From the NCBI GenBank assembly GCA_037953625.1, contig CM075656.1:63011001-63075000 (forward strand): 64,000 nt of DNA, written 5' to 3'. Position numbers and translations under genes: made by a program. Shown piece by piece: positions 37,140-49,669 of the stretch. The notes under the pieces were generated by a model. The model was given only the letters and a program-made list of their open reading frames with translations. It made no database searches and was not told where the DNA came from. The DNA comes from Crotalaria pallida. Lineage: Eukaryota; Streptophyta; Magnoliopsida; Fabales; Fabaceae. Position 1 is the stretch's first letter; every line of letters starts with the position of its first letter.

Positions 37140-38347
37140 CGAAGGGACGTCGAGGGTGTAGCATGAGTCCTTGGAGGTTCTAACAAGTGTAGAATGGTTA
37201 AGAAAGTAATCTAAAGGCAAAGAATGGTCTACGAATGTGTATTAGGACATATAAGAACCATTAGAATGATCCTAAACATTGCATGGTACCCCAAGGGACG
37301 TAGAGGGTGTACCATGAGTCCTTGGAGGTTCTAACAAGTGTAGAATGGTTAAGAGAGTATTCTAAAGGCAAATAATGGTCTACGAATGTGTATTAGGACT
37401 TATAAGAACCATTAGAATGATCCTAAACATTGCTTGGTACACCAAGGGACGTAGAGGGTGTAACATGAGTCCTTGGAGGTTCTAACAAGTGTAGAATGGT
37501 TAGGAGAGTATTCTAAAGGCTTAGAATGGTCTAGGAATGTGTATTAGGACATATAAGAACATTTAGAATGATCCTAAACATTGCTTGGTACCCCAAGGGA
37601 CATACAGGGTGTAGCATGAGTCGTTGGAGGTTCTAACAAGTGTAGAATGGTTAAGAGAGTATTCTAAAGGCTTAGAATGGTCTAGGAATGTGTATTAGGA
37701 CTTATAAGAACCATTAGAATGATCCTAAACATTGCTTGGTACCCGAAGGGACATAGAGGGTGTAGCATGAGTCCTTGGAGGTTCTAACAAGTGTAGAATG
37801 GTTAAGAGAGTAATCTAAAGGCTTAGAATGGTCTAGGAATGTGTATTAGGATTTATAAGAACCATTAGAATGATCCTAAACATTGCTTGGTACCCAAAGG
37901 GACATAGAGGGTGTTGCATGAGTCCTTGGAGGTTCTAACAAGTGTAGAATGGTTAAGAAAGTAATCTAAAGGCTTAGAATGGTCTAGGAATGTGTATTAG
38001 GACATATAAGAACATTTAGAATGATCCTAAACATTGCTTGGTACCCCAAGGGACGTAGAGAGTGTAGCATGAGCCCTTGGAGGTTCTAACAAGTGTAGAA
38101 TGGTTAAGAGAGTATTCTAAAGGCTTAGAATGGTCTAGGAATGTGTATTAGGACATATAAGAACATTTAGAATGATCCTAAACATTGCTTGGTACCCCAA
38201 GGGACGTACAGGGTGTAGCATGAGTCGTTGGAGGTTCTAACAAGTGTAGAATGGTTAAGAGAGTATTCTAAAGGCTTAGAATGGTCTAGGAATGTGTACT
38301 AGGACTTATAAGAACCATTAGAATGATCCTAAACATTGCTTGGTACC
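37140..38347. repeat. 8-mer derivative of the AatII HOR, copy 6 (1208 bp)
   Basis: It is the 3322-bp-offset partner of copy 3, with the same N6/N7 hybrid (37895, GTTGCAT then T2 tail), the same GGTACA loss of KpnI (37436) and the same ACATACAGG N4 (37593). The fusion therefore occurred once and was then duplicated. Confidence 0.9.
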
Positions 38348-39706
38348 CGAAGGGACGTCGAGGGTGTAGCATGAGTCCTTGGAGGTTCTAACAAGTGTAG
38401 AATGGTTAAGAAAGTAATCTAAAGGCAAAGAATGGTCTACGAATGTGTATTAGGACATATAAGAACCATTAGAATGATCCTAAACATTGCATGGTACCCC
38501 AAGGGACGTAGAGGGTGTACCATGAGTCCTTGGAGGTTCTAACAAGTGTAGAATGGTTAAGAGAGTATTCTAAAGGCAAATAATGGTCTACGAATGTGTA
38601 TTAGGACTTATAAGAACCATTAGAATGATCCTAAACATTGCTTGGTACCCCAAGGGACGTAGAGGGTGTAACATGAGTCCTTGGAGGTTCTAACAAGTGT
38701 AGAATGGTTAGGAGAGTATTCTAAAGGCTTAGAATGGTCTAGGAATGTGTATTAGGACATATAAGAACATTTAGAATGATCCTAAACATTGCTTGGTACC
38801 CCAAGGGACATACAGGGTGTAGCATGAGTCGTTGGAGGTTCTAACAAGTGTAGAATGGTTAAGAGAGTATTCTAAAGGCTTAGAATGGTCTAGGAATGTG
38901 TATTAGGACTTATAAGAACCATTAGAATGATCCTAAACATTGCTTGGTACCCGAAGGGACATAGAGGGTGTAGCATGAGTCCTTGGAGGTTCTAACAAGT
39001 GTAGAATGGTTAAGAGAGTAATCTAAAGGCTTAGAATGGTCTAGGAATGTGTATTAGGATTTATAAGAACCATTAGAATGATCTTAAACATTGCTTGGTA
39101 CCCGAAGGGACATAGAGGGTGTTGCATGAGTCCTTGGAGGTTCTAACAAGTGTAGAATGGTTAAGAAAGTAATCTAAAGGCTTAGAATGGTCTAGGAATG
39201 TGTATTAGGACTTATAAGAACCATTAGAATGATCCTAAACATTGCTTGGTACCCCAAGGGACGTAGAGGGTGTAACATGAGTCCTTGGAGGTTCTAACAA
39301 GTGTAGAATGGTTAGGAGAGTATTCTAAAGGCTTAGAATGGTCTAGGAATGTGTATTAGGACATATAAGAACATTTAGAATGATCCTAAACATTGCTTGG
39401 TACCCCAAGGGACGTAGAGGGTGTAGCATGAGCCCTTGGAGGTTCTAACAAGTGTCGAATGGTTAAGAGAGTATTCTAAAGGCTTAGAATGGTCTAGGAA
39501 TGTGTATTAGGACATATAAGAACATTTAGAATGATCCTAAACATTGCTTGGTACCCGAAGGGACGTAGAGGGTGTAGCATGAGTCCTTGGAGGTTCTAAC
39601 AAGTGTAGAATGGTTAAGAGAGTAATCTAAAGGCTTAGAATGGTCTAGGAATGTGTATTAGGACTTATAAGAACCATTAGAATGATCCTAAACATTGCTT
39701 GGTACC
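38348..39706. repeat. AatII-marked 9-mer HOR, copy 7 (1359 bp)
   Basis: N1-N8 are followed by a CGAAG/TAGCAT/TAATC unit (39556) in the N9 place. N6 (39103) has GTTGCAT with a T1 tail and N7 (39254) is separate. This shows the unfused parental state of the hybrid seen in copies 3 and 6. Private changes are GATCTTA (39082) and GTGTCGAATGG (39405 unit). Confidence 0.88.
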
Positions 39707-40763
39707 CGAAGGGACGTCGAGGGTGTAGCATGAGTCCTTGGAGGTTCTAACAAGTGTAGAATGGTTAAGAAAGTAATCTAAAGGCAAAGAATGGTCTACG
39801 AATGTGTATTAGGACATATAAGAACCATTAGAATGATCCTAAACATTGCATGGTACCCCAAGGGACGTAGAGGGTGTACCATGAGTCCTTGGAGGTTCTA
39901 ACAAGTGTAGAATGGTTAAGAGAGTATTCTAAAGGCAAATAATGGTCTACGAATGTGTATTAGGACTTATAAGAACCATTAGAATGATCCTAAACATTGC
40001 TTGGTACCCCAAGGGACGTAGAGGGTATAACATGAGTCCTTGGAGGTTCTAACAAGTGTAGAATGGTTAGGAGAGTATTCTAAAGGCTTAGAATGGTCTA
40101 GGAATGTGTATTAGGACATATGAGAACATTTAGAATGATCCTAAACATTGCTTGGTACCCCAAGGGACGTACAGGGTGTAGCATGAGTCGTTGGAGGTTC
40201 TAACAAGTGTAGAATGGTTAAGAGAGTAATCTAAAGGCTTAGAATGGTCTAGGAATGTGTATTAGGACTTATAAGAACCATTAGAATGATCCTAAACATT
40301 GCTTGGTACCCGAAGGGACATAGAGGGTGTAGCATGAGTCCTTGGAGGTTCTAACAAGTGTAGAATGGTTAGGAGAGTATTCTAAAGACTTAGAATGGTC
40401 TAGGAATGTGTATTAGGACATATAAGAACATTTAGAATGATCCTAAACATTGCTTGGTACCCCAAGGGACGTAGAGGGTGTAGCATGAGCCCTTGGAGGT
40501 TCTAACAAGTGTAGAATGGTTAAGAGAGTACTCTAAAGGCTTAGAATGGTCTAGGAATGTGTATTAGGACATATAAGAACATTTAGAATGATCCTAAACA
40601 TTGCTTGGTACCCCAAGGGACGTACAGGGTGTAGCATGAGTCGTTGGAGGTTCTAACAAGTGTAGAATGGTTAAGACAGTATTCTAAAGGCTTAGAATGG
40701 TCTAGGAATGTGTATTAGGACTTATAAGAACCATTAGAATGATCCTAAACATTGCTTGGTACC
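39707..40763. repeat. 7-mer derivative of the AatII HOR, copy 8 (1057 bp)
   Basis: Units are N1, N2, N3 (with GGGTATAAC), N4 with TAATC, a hybrid (40311) that starts with ACATAG like N5 or N6 but reads AGGAG, AGACTTAG and T2 like N7, then N8 (TACTC variant) and N9 (GACAGTATTC). Confidence 0.87.
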
Positions 40764-40914
40764 CGAAGGGACGTCGAGGGTGTAGCATGAGTCCTTGGAG
40801 GTTCTAACAAGTGTAGAATGGTTAAGAAAGTAATCTAAAGGCAAAGAATGGTCTACGAATGTGTATTAGGACATATAAGAACCATTAGAATGATCCTAAA
40901 CATTGCATGGTACC
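40764..40914. repeat. Single N1 (GACGTC) monomer preceding the 5-mer array
   Basis: It has GACGTCG, AAGAAAG and CAAAG with a CATGG junction into the next unit. It is the entry point of the local 755-bp amplification. Confidence 0.87.
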
Positions 40915-41669
40915 CCAAGGGACGTAGAGGGTGTACCATGAGTCCTTGGAGGTTCTAACAAGTGTAGAATGGTTAAGAGAGTATTCTAAAGGCAAATAGT
41001 GGTCTACGAATGTGTATTAGGACTTATAAGAACCATTAGAATGATCCTAAACATTGCTTGGTACCCCAAGGGACGTAGAGGGTGTAACATGAGTCCTTGG
41101 AGGTTCTAACAAGTGTAGAATGGTTAGGAGAGTATTCTAAAGGCTTAGAATGGTCTAGGAATGTGTATTAGGACATATGAGAACATTTAGAATGATCCTA
41201 AACATTGCTTGGTACCCCAAGGGACGTACAGGGTGTAGCATGAGTCGTTGGAGGTTCTAACAAGTGTAGAATGGTTAAGAGAGTATTCTAAAGGCTTAGA
41301 ATGGTCTAGGAATGTGTATTAGGACTTATAAGAACCATTAGAATGATCCTAAACATTGCTTGGTACCCGAAGGGACATAGAGGGTGTAGCATGAGTCCTT
41401 GGAGGTTCTAACAAGTGTAAAATGGTTAAGAGAGTAATCTAAAGGCTTAGAATGGTCTAGGAATGTGTATTAGGACTTATAAGAACCATTAGAATGATCC
41501 TAAACATTGCTTGGTACCCGAAGGGACATAGAGGGTGTAGCATGAGTCCTTGGAGGTTCTAACAAGTGTAGAATGGTTAAGAAAGTAATCTAAAGGCTTA
41601 GAATGGTCTAGGAATGTGTATTAGGACTTATAATAACCATTAGAATGATCCTAAACATTGCTTGGTACC
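40915..41669. repeat. 5-mer HOR copy 1 (755 bp)
   Basis: Units are TACCAT with CAAATAGTGG; TAACAT with TATGAG; ACGTACAGG/TCGTT; ACATAG with TGTAAAATGG and TAATC; ACATAG/AAGAAAG with TATAATAACC. CAAATAGTGG, TGTAAAATGG and TATAATAACC together mark this HOR. Confidence 0.92.
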
Positions 41670-42424
41670 CCAAGGGACGTAGAGGGTGTACCATGAGTCC
41701 TTGGAGGTTCTAACAAGTGTAGAATGGTTAAGAGAGTATTCTAAAGGCAAATAGTGGTCTACGAATGTGTATTAGGACTTATAAGAACCATTAGAATGAT
41801 CCTAAACATTGCTTGGTACCCCAAGGGACGTAGAGGGTGTAACATGAGTCCTTGGAGGTTCTAACAAGTGTAGAATGGTTAGGAGAGTATTCTAAAGGCT
41901 TAGAATGGTCTAGGAATGTGTATTAGGACATATGAGAACATTTAGAATGATCCTAAACATTGCTTGGTACCCCAAGGGACGTACAGGGTGTAGCATGAGT
42001 CGTTGGAGGTTCTAACAAGTGTAGAATGGTTAAGAGAGTATTCTAAAGGCTTAGAATGGTCTAGGAATGTGTATTAGGACTTATAAGAACCATTAGAATG
42101 ATCCTAAACATTGCTTGGTACCCGAAGGGACATAGAGGGTGTAGCATGAGTCCTTGGAGGTTCTAACAAGTGTAAAATGGTTAAGAGAGTAATCTAAAGG
42201 CTTAGAATGGTCTAGGAATGTGTATTAGGACTTATAAGAACCATTAGAATGATCCTAAACATTGCTTGGTACCCGAAGGGACATAGAGGGTGTAGCATGA
42301 GTCCTTGGAGGTTCTAACAAGTGTAGAATGGTTAAGAAAGTAATCTAAAGGCTTAGAATGGTCTAGGAATGTGTATTAGGACTTATAATAACCATTAGAA
42401 TGATCCTAAACATTGCTTGGTACC
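41670..42424. repeat. 5-mer HOR copy 2 (755 bp)
   Basis: All five units and all private markers of copy 1 are repeated. I noticed no difference in the body; the junction before the first unit is CTTGG here and CATGG in copy 1. Confidence 0.92.
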
Positions 42425-43179
42425 CCAAGGGACGTAGAGGGTGTACCATGAGTCCTTGGAGGTTCTAACAAGTGTAGAATGGTTAAGAGAGTATTCTAAA
42501 GGCAAATAGTGGTCTACGAATGTGTATTAGGACTTATAAGAACCATTAGAATGATCCTAAACATTGCTTGGTACCCCAAGGGACGTAGAGGGTGTAACAT
42601 GAGTCCTTGGAGGTTCTAACAAGTGTAGAATGGTTAGGAGAGTATTCTAAAGGCTTAGAATGGTCTAGGAATGTGTATTAGGACATATGAGAACATTTAG
42701 AATGATCCTAAACATTGCTTGGTACCCCAAGGGACGTACAGGGTGTAGCATGAGTCGTTGGAGGTTCTAACAAGTGTAGAATGGTTAAGAGAGTAATCTA
42801 AAGGCTTAGAATGGTCTAGGAATGTGTATTAGGACTTATAAGAACCATTAGAATGATCCTAAACATTGCTTGGTACCCGAAGGGACATAGAGGGTGTAGC
42901 ATGAGTCCTTGGAGGTTCTAACAAGTGTAAAATGGTTAAGAGAGTAATCTAAAGGCTTAGAATGGTCTAGGAATGTGTATTAGGACTTATAAGAACCATT
43001 AGAATGATCCTAAACATTGCTTGGTACCCGAAGGGACATAGAGGGTGTAGCATGAGTCCTTGGAGGTTCTAACAAGTGTAGAATGGTTAAGAAAGTAATC
43101 TAAAGGCTTAGAATGGTCTAGGAATGTGTATTAGGACTTATAATAACCATTAGAATGATCCTAAACATTGCTTGGTACC
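42425..43179. repeat. 5-mer HOR copy 3 (755 bp)
   Basis: It carries the same five units and markers. The TCGTT unit has TAATC rather than TATTC (near 42795), which distinguishes it from copies 1 and 2. Confidence 0.92.
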
Positions 43180-44387
43180 CCAAGGGACGTAGAGGGTGTA
43201 ACATGAGTCCTTGGAGGTTCTAACAAGTGTAGAATGGTTAGGAGAGTATTCTAAAGGCTTAGAATGGTCTAGGAATGTGTATTAGGACATATAAGAACAT
43301 TTAGAATGATCCTAAACATTGCTTGGTACCCCAAGGGACATACAGGGTGTAGCATGAGTCGTTGGAGGTTCTAACAAGTGTAGAATGGTTAAGAGAGTAT
43401 TCTAAAGGCTTAGAATGGTCTAGGAATGTGTATTAGGACTTATAAGAACCATTAGAATGATCCTAAACATTGCTTGGTACCCGAAGGGACATAGAGGGTG
43501 TAGCATGAGTCCTTGGAGGTTCTAACAAGTGTAGAATGGTTAAGAGAGTAATCTAAAGGCTTAGAATGGTCTAGGAATGTGTATTAGGATTTATAAGAAC
43601 CATTAGAATGATCCTAAACATTGCTTGGTACCCGAAGGGACATAGAGGGTGTTGCATGAGTCCTTGGAGGTTCTAACAAGTTTAGAATGGTTAAGAAAGT
43701 AATCTAAAGGCTTAGAATGGTCTAGGAATGTGTATTAGGACTTATAAGAACCATTAGAATGATCCTAAACATTGCTTGGTACCCCAAGGGACGTAGAGGG
43801 TGTAACATGAGTCCTTGGAGGTTCTAACAAGTGTAGAATGGTTAGGAGAGTATTCTAAAGGCTTAGAATGGTCTAGGAATGTGTATTAGGACATATAAGA
43901 ACATTTAGAATGATCCTAAACATTGCTTGGTACCCCAAGGGACGTAGAGGGTGTAGCATGAGCCCTTGGAGGTTCTAACAAGTGTAGAATGGTTAAGAGA
44001 GTATTCTAAAGGCTTAGAATGGTCTAGGAATGTGTATTAGGACATATAAGAACATTTAGAATGATCCTAAACATTGCTTGGTACCCGAAGGGACGTAGAG
44101 GGTGTAGCATGAGTCCTTGGAGGTTCTAACAAGTGTAGAATGGTTAAGAGAGTAATCTAAAGGCTTAGAATGGTCTAGGAATGTGTATTAGGACTTATAA
44201 GAACCATTAGAATGATCCTAAACATTGCTTGGTACCCGAAGGGACGTCGAGGGTGTAGCATGAGTCCTTGGAGGTTCTAACAAGTGTAGAATGGTTAAGA
44301 AAGTAATCTAAAGGCAAAGAATGGTCTACGAATGTGTATTAGGACATATAAGAACCATTAGAATGATCCTAAACATTGCATGGTACC
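43180..44387. repeat. 8-unit segmental copy of 38650-39857
   Basis: The order TAACAT, ACATACAGG, ACATAG with a GATTTATAAG tail, GTTGCAT, TAACAT, CCCTT, CGAAG/TAATC and GACGTCG matches the segment exactly 4530 bp (30 monomers) upstream. It differs by AGTTTAGAATGG in the GTTGCAT unit (43633). The 5-mer amplification lies between the two copies. Confidence 0.87.
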
Positions 44388-46047
44388 CCAAGGGACGTAG
44401 AGGGTGTACCATGAGTCCTTGGAGGTTCTAACAAGTGTAGAATGGTTAAGAGAGTATTCTAAAGGCAAATAATGGTCTACGAATGTGTGTTAGGACTTAT
44501 AAGAACCATTAGAATGATCCTAAACATTGCTTGGTACACCAAGGGACGTAGAGGGTGTAACATGAGTCCTTGGAGGTTCTAACAAGTGTAGAATGGTTAG
44601 GAGAGTATTCTAAAGGCTTAGAATGGTCTAGGAATGTGTATTAGGACATATAAGAACATTTAGAATGATCCTAAACATTGCTTGGTACCCCAAGGGACAT
44701 ACAGGGTGTAGCATGAGTCGTTGGAGGTTCTAACAAGTGTAGAATGGTTAAGAGAGTATTCTAAAGGCTTAGAATGGTCTAGGAATATGTACTAGGACTT
44801 ATAAGAACCATTAGAATGATCCTAAACATTGCTTGGTACCCGAAGGGACGTCGAGGGTGTAGCATGAGTCCTTGGAGGTTCTAACAAGTGTAGAATGGTT
44901 AAGAAAGTAATCTAAAGGCAAAGAATGGCTACGAATGTGTATTAGGACATATAAGAACCATTAGAATGATCCTAAACATTGCATGGTACCCCAAGGGACG
45001 TAGAGGGTGTACCATGAGTCCTTGGAGGTTCTAACAAGTGTAGAATGGTTAAGAGAGTATTCTAAAGGCAAATAATGGTCTACGAATGTGTATTAGGACT
45101 TATAAGAACCATTAGAATGATCCTAAACATTGCTTGGTACACCAAGGGACGTAGAGGGTGTAACATGAGTCCTTGGAGGTTCTAACAAGTGTAGAATGGT
45201 TAGGAGAGTATTCTAAAGGCTTAGAATGGTCTAGGAATGTGTATTAGGACATATAAGAACATTTAGAATGATCCTAAACATTGCTTGGTACCCCAAGGGA
45301 CATACAGGGTGTAGCATGAGTCGTTGGAGGTTCTAACAAGTGTAGAATGGTTAAGAGAGTATTCTAAAGGCTTAGAATGGTCTAGGAATGTGTATTAGGA
45401 CTTATAAGAACCATTAGAATGATCCTAAACATTGCTTGGTACCCGAAGGGACATAGAGGGTGTAGCATGAGTCCTTGGAGGTTCTAACAAGTGTAGAATG
45501 GTTAAGAGAGTAATCTAAAGGCTTAGAATGGTCTAGGAATGTGTATTAGGATTTATAAGAACCATTAGAATGATCCTAAACATTGCTTGGTACCCGAAGG
45601 GACATAGAGGGTGTAGCATGAGTCCTTGGAGGTTCTAACAAGTGTAGAATGGTTAAGAAAGTAATCTAAAGGCTTAGAATGGTCTAGGAATGTGTATTAG
45701 GACTTATAAGAACCATTAGAATGATCCTAAACATTGCTTGGTACCCCAAGGGACGTAGAGGGTGTAACATGAGTCCTTGGAGGTTCTAACAAGTGTAGAA
45801 TGGTTAGGAGAGTATTCTAAAGGCTTAGAATGGTCTAGGAATGTGTATTAGGACATATAAGAACATTTAGAATGATCCTAAACATTGCTTGGTACCCGAA
45901 GGGACGTAGAGGGTGTAGCATGAGTCCTTGGAGGTTCTAACAAGTGTAGAATGGTTAAGAGAGTAATCTAAAGGCTTAGAATGGTCTAGGAATGTGTATT
46001 AGGACTTATAAGAACCATTAGAATGATCCTAAACATTGCTTGGTACC
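44388..46047. repeat. Last AatII-family units, with a 4-unit (N1-N4) duplication
   Basis: N1-N4 occur twice: 44237-44840 and 44841-45443. The second N1 lacks one base (AATGGCTACG near 44928, 150 bp). Both N3 units follow GGTACA. Then come ACATAG/TAATC with GATTTATAAG, AAGAAAG, TAACAT and CGAAG/TAATC. GACGTC does not occur again to the right. Confidence 0.85.
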
Positions 46048-46500
46048 CGAAGGGACATAGTGGATGTAGCATGAGTCCTTGGAGGTTCTAACAAGTGTAG
46101 AATGGTTAGGAGAGTATTTTAAAGGCTTAGAATGGTCTAGGAATGTGTATTAGGACATATAAGAACATTTAGAATGATCCTAAACATTGCTTGGTACCCC
46201 AAGGGACGTAGAGGGTGTAGCATGAGTTCTTGGAGGTTCTAACAAGTGTAGAATGGTTAAGAGAGTATTCTAAAGGCTTAGAATGGTCTAGGAATGTGTA
46301 TTAGGACTTATAAGAACCATTAGAATGATCCTAAACATTGCTTGGTACCCCAAGGGACGTAGAGGGTGTAACATGAGTCCTTGGAGGTTCTAACAAGTGT
46401 AGAATGGTTAGGAGAGTATTCTAAAGGCTTAGAATGGTCTAGGAATGTGTATTAGGACATAAAAGAACATTTAGAATGATCCTAAACATTGCTTGGTACC
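46048..46500. repeat. Transition into the T3-tail subfamily
   Basis: The three units are ACATAGTGGATG with TATTTTAAAGG (46048), TAGCAT with GAGTTC (46199) and TAACAT with CATAAAAG (46350). The 46048 state TATTTTA recurs at 50423, suggesting these A-type units were copied into the B domain as a group. Confidence 0.8.
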
Positions 46501-48312
46501 CTAATTGACGTAGAAAGTGTAGCATGAGTCCTTGGAGGTTCTAACAAGTGTAGAATGGTTAAGAGAGTATTCTAAAGGCTTAGAATGGTCTAGGAATGTG
46601 TATTAGGACGTATAAGAACCATTAGAATGATCCTAAACATTGCTTGGTACCCGAAGGGACGTAGAGGGTGTAGCATGAGTCCTTGGAGGTTCTAACAAGT
46701 GTAGAATGGTTAAGAGAGTATTCTAATGGCTTAGAATGTTCTAGGAATGTGTATTAGGATATATACGAACATTTAGAATGATCCTAAACATTGCTTGGTA
46801 CCCTAATGGACGTAGAGAGTGTAGCATGAGTCCTTGGAGGTTCTAACAAGTGTAGAATGGTTAAGAGAGTATTCTAAAGGCTTAGAATGGTCTTGGAATG
46901 TGTATTAGGATATATACGAACATTTAGAATGATCCTAAACATTGCTTGGTACCCTAAAGGACGTAGAGAGTGTAGCATGAGTCCTTGGAGGTTCTAACAA
47001 TTGTAGAATGGTTAAGAGAGTATTCTAATGGCTTAGAATGTTCTAGGAATGTGTATTAGGATATATACGAACATTTAGAATGATCCTAAACATTGCTTGG
47101 TACCCCAAGGGACGTAGAGGGTGTAGCATGAGTCCTTGGAGGTTCTAACAAGTGTAGAATGGTTAAGAGAGTATTCTAAAGGCTTAGAATGGTCTAGGAA
47201 TGTGTATTAGGACGTATAAGAACCATTAGAATGATCCTAAACATTGCTTGGTACCCGAAGGGACGTAGAGGGTGTAGCATGAGTCCTTGGAGGTTCTAAC
47301 AAGTGTAGAATGGTTAAGAGAGTAATCTAATGGCTTAGAATGTTCTAGGAATGTGTATTAGGATATATACGAACATTTAGAATGATCCTAAACATTGCAT
47401 GGTACCCCAAGGGACGTAGAGGGTGTACCATGAGTCCTTGGAGGTTCTAACAAGTGTAGAATGGTTATAAGAGTATTCTAAAGGCTTAGAATGGTCTAGG
47501 AATGTGTATTAGGATATATACGAACATTTAGAATGATCCTAAACATTGCTTGGTACCCTAAAGGACGTAGAGAGTGTAGCATGAGTCCTTGGAGGTTCTA
47601 ACAAGTGTAGAATGGTTAAGTGAGTATTCTAAAGGCTTAGAATGGTCTAGGAATGTGTATTAGGATATATACGAACATTTAGAATGATCCTAAACATTGC
47701 TTGGTACCCTAATGGACGTAGAGAGTGTAGCATGAGTCCTTGGAGGTTCTAACAAGTGTAGAATGGTTAAGAGAGTATTCTAATGGCTTAGAATGGTCTA
47801 GGAATGTGTATTAGGATATATACGAACATTTAGAATGATCCTAAACATTGCTTGGTACCCTAAAGGACGTAGAGAGTGTAGCATGAGTCCTTGGAGGTTC
47901 TAACAAGTGTAGAATGGTTAAGAGAGTATTCTAATGGCTTAGAATGTTCTAGGAATGGGTATTAGGATATATACGAACATTTAGAATGATCCTAAACATT
48001 GCTTGGTACCCTAATGGACGTAGAGAGTGTAGCATGAGTCCTTGGAGGTTCTAACAAGTGTAGAATGGTTAAGAGAGTATTCTAAAGGCTTAGAATGGTC
48101 TAGGAATGTGTATTAGGATATATACGAACATTTAGAATGATCCTAAACATTGCTTGGTACCCTAATGGACGTAGAGAGTGTAGCATGAGTCCTTGGAGGT
48201 TCTAACAAGTGTAGAATGGTTAAGAGAGTATTCTAATGGCTTAGAATGTTCTAGGAATGTGTATTAGGATATATACGGACATTTAGAATGGTCCTAAACA
48301 TTGCTTGGTACC

Positions 48313-48613
48313 CTAATGGACGTAGAGAGTGTAGCATGAGTCCTTGGAGGTTCTAACAAGTGTAGAATGGTTAAGAGAGTATTCTAAAGGCTTAGAATGG
48401 TCTAGGAATGTGTATTAGGATATATACGAACATTTAGAATCATCCTAAACATTGCTTGGTACCCTAAAGGACGTAGAGAGTGTAGCATGAGTCCTTGGAG
48501 GTTCTAACAAGTGTAAATGGTTAAGAGAGTATTCTAAAGGCTTAGAATGGTCTAGGAATGTGTATTAGGATATATACGAACATTTAGAATGATCCTAAAC
48601 ATTGCTTGGTACC
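48313..48613. repeat. B-type dimer duplication, copy 1 (301 bp)
   Basis: A CTAATGG unit with CATCC in place of GATCC is followed by a CTAAAGG unit with TGTAAATGG, a one-base deletion. Both private markers recur 301 bp later. Confidence 0.88.
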
Positions 48614-48914
48614 CTAATGGACGTAGAGAGTGTAGCATGAGTCCTTGGAGGTTCTAACAAGTGTAGAATGGTTAAGAGAGTATTCTAAAGGCTTAGAATG
48701 GTCTAGGAATGTGTATTAGGATATATACGAACATTTAGAATCATCCTAAACATTGCTTGGTACCCTAAAGGACGTAGAGAGTGTAGCATGAGTCCTTGGA
48801 GGTTCTAACAAGTGTAAATGGTTAAGAGAGTATTCTAAAGGCTTAGAATGGTCTAGGAATGTGTATTAGGATATATACGAACATTTAGAATGATCCTAAA
48901 CATTGCTTGGTACC
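48614..48914. repeat. B-type dimer duplication, copy 2 (301 bp)
   Basis: It repeats the CATCC and TGTAAATGG markers of the preceding dimer in the same order. It is a very young tandem duplication of two monomers. Confidence 0.88.
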
Positions 48915-49669
48915 CTAAAGGACGTAGAGAGTGTAGCATGAGTCCTTGGAGGTTCTAACAAGTGTAGAATGGTTAAGAGAGTATTCTAATGGCTTAGAAT
49001 GTTCTAGGAATGTGTATTAGGATATATACGAACATTTAGAATGATCCTATACATTGCTTGGTACCCTAATGGACGTAGAGAGTGTAGCATGAGTCCTTGG
49101 AGGTTCTAACAAGTGTAGAATGGTTAAGAGAGTATTCTAATGGCTTAGAATGGTCTAGGAATGTGTATTAGGATATATACGAACATTTAGAATGATCCTA
49201 AACATTGCTTGGTACCCCAAGGGACGTAGAGGGTGTAACATGAGTCCTTGGAGGTTCTAACAAGTGTAGAATGGTTAGGAGAAAATTCTAAAGGCTTAGA
49301 ATGGTCTAGGAATGTGTATTAGGACATATAAGAACATTTAAAATGATCCTAAACATTGCTTGGTACCCCAAGGAACGTAGAGGGTGTAGCATGAGTCCTT
49401 GGAGGTTCTAACAAGTGTAGAATGGTTAAGAGAGTATTCTAATGGCTTAGAATGGTCTAGGAATGTGTATTAGGATATATACGAACATTTAGAATGATCC
49501 TAAACATTGCTTGGTACCCTAAAGGACGTAAAGAGTGTAGCATGAGTCCTTGGAGGTTCTAACAAGTGTAGAATGGTTAAGAGAGTATTCTAATGGCTTA
49601 GAATGTTCAAGGAATGTGTATTAGGATATATACGAACATTTAGAATGATCCTAAACATTGCTTGGTACC

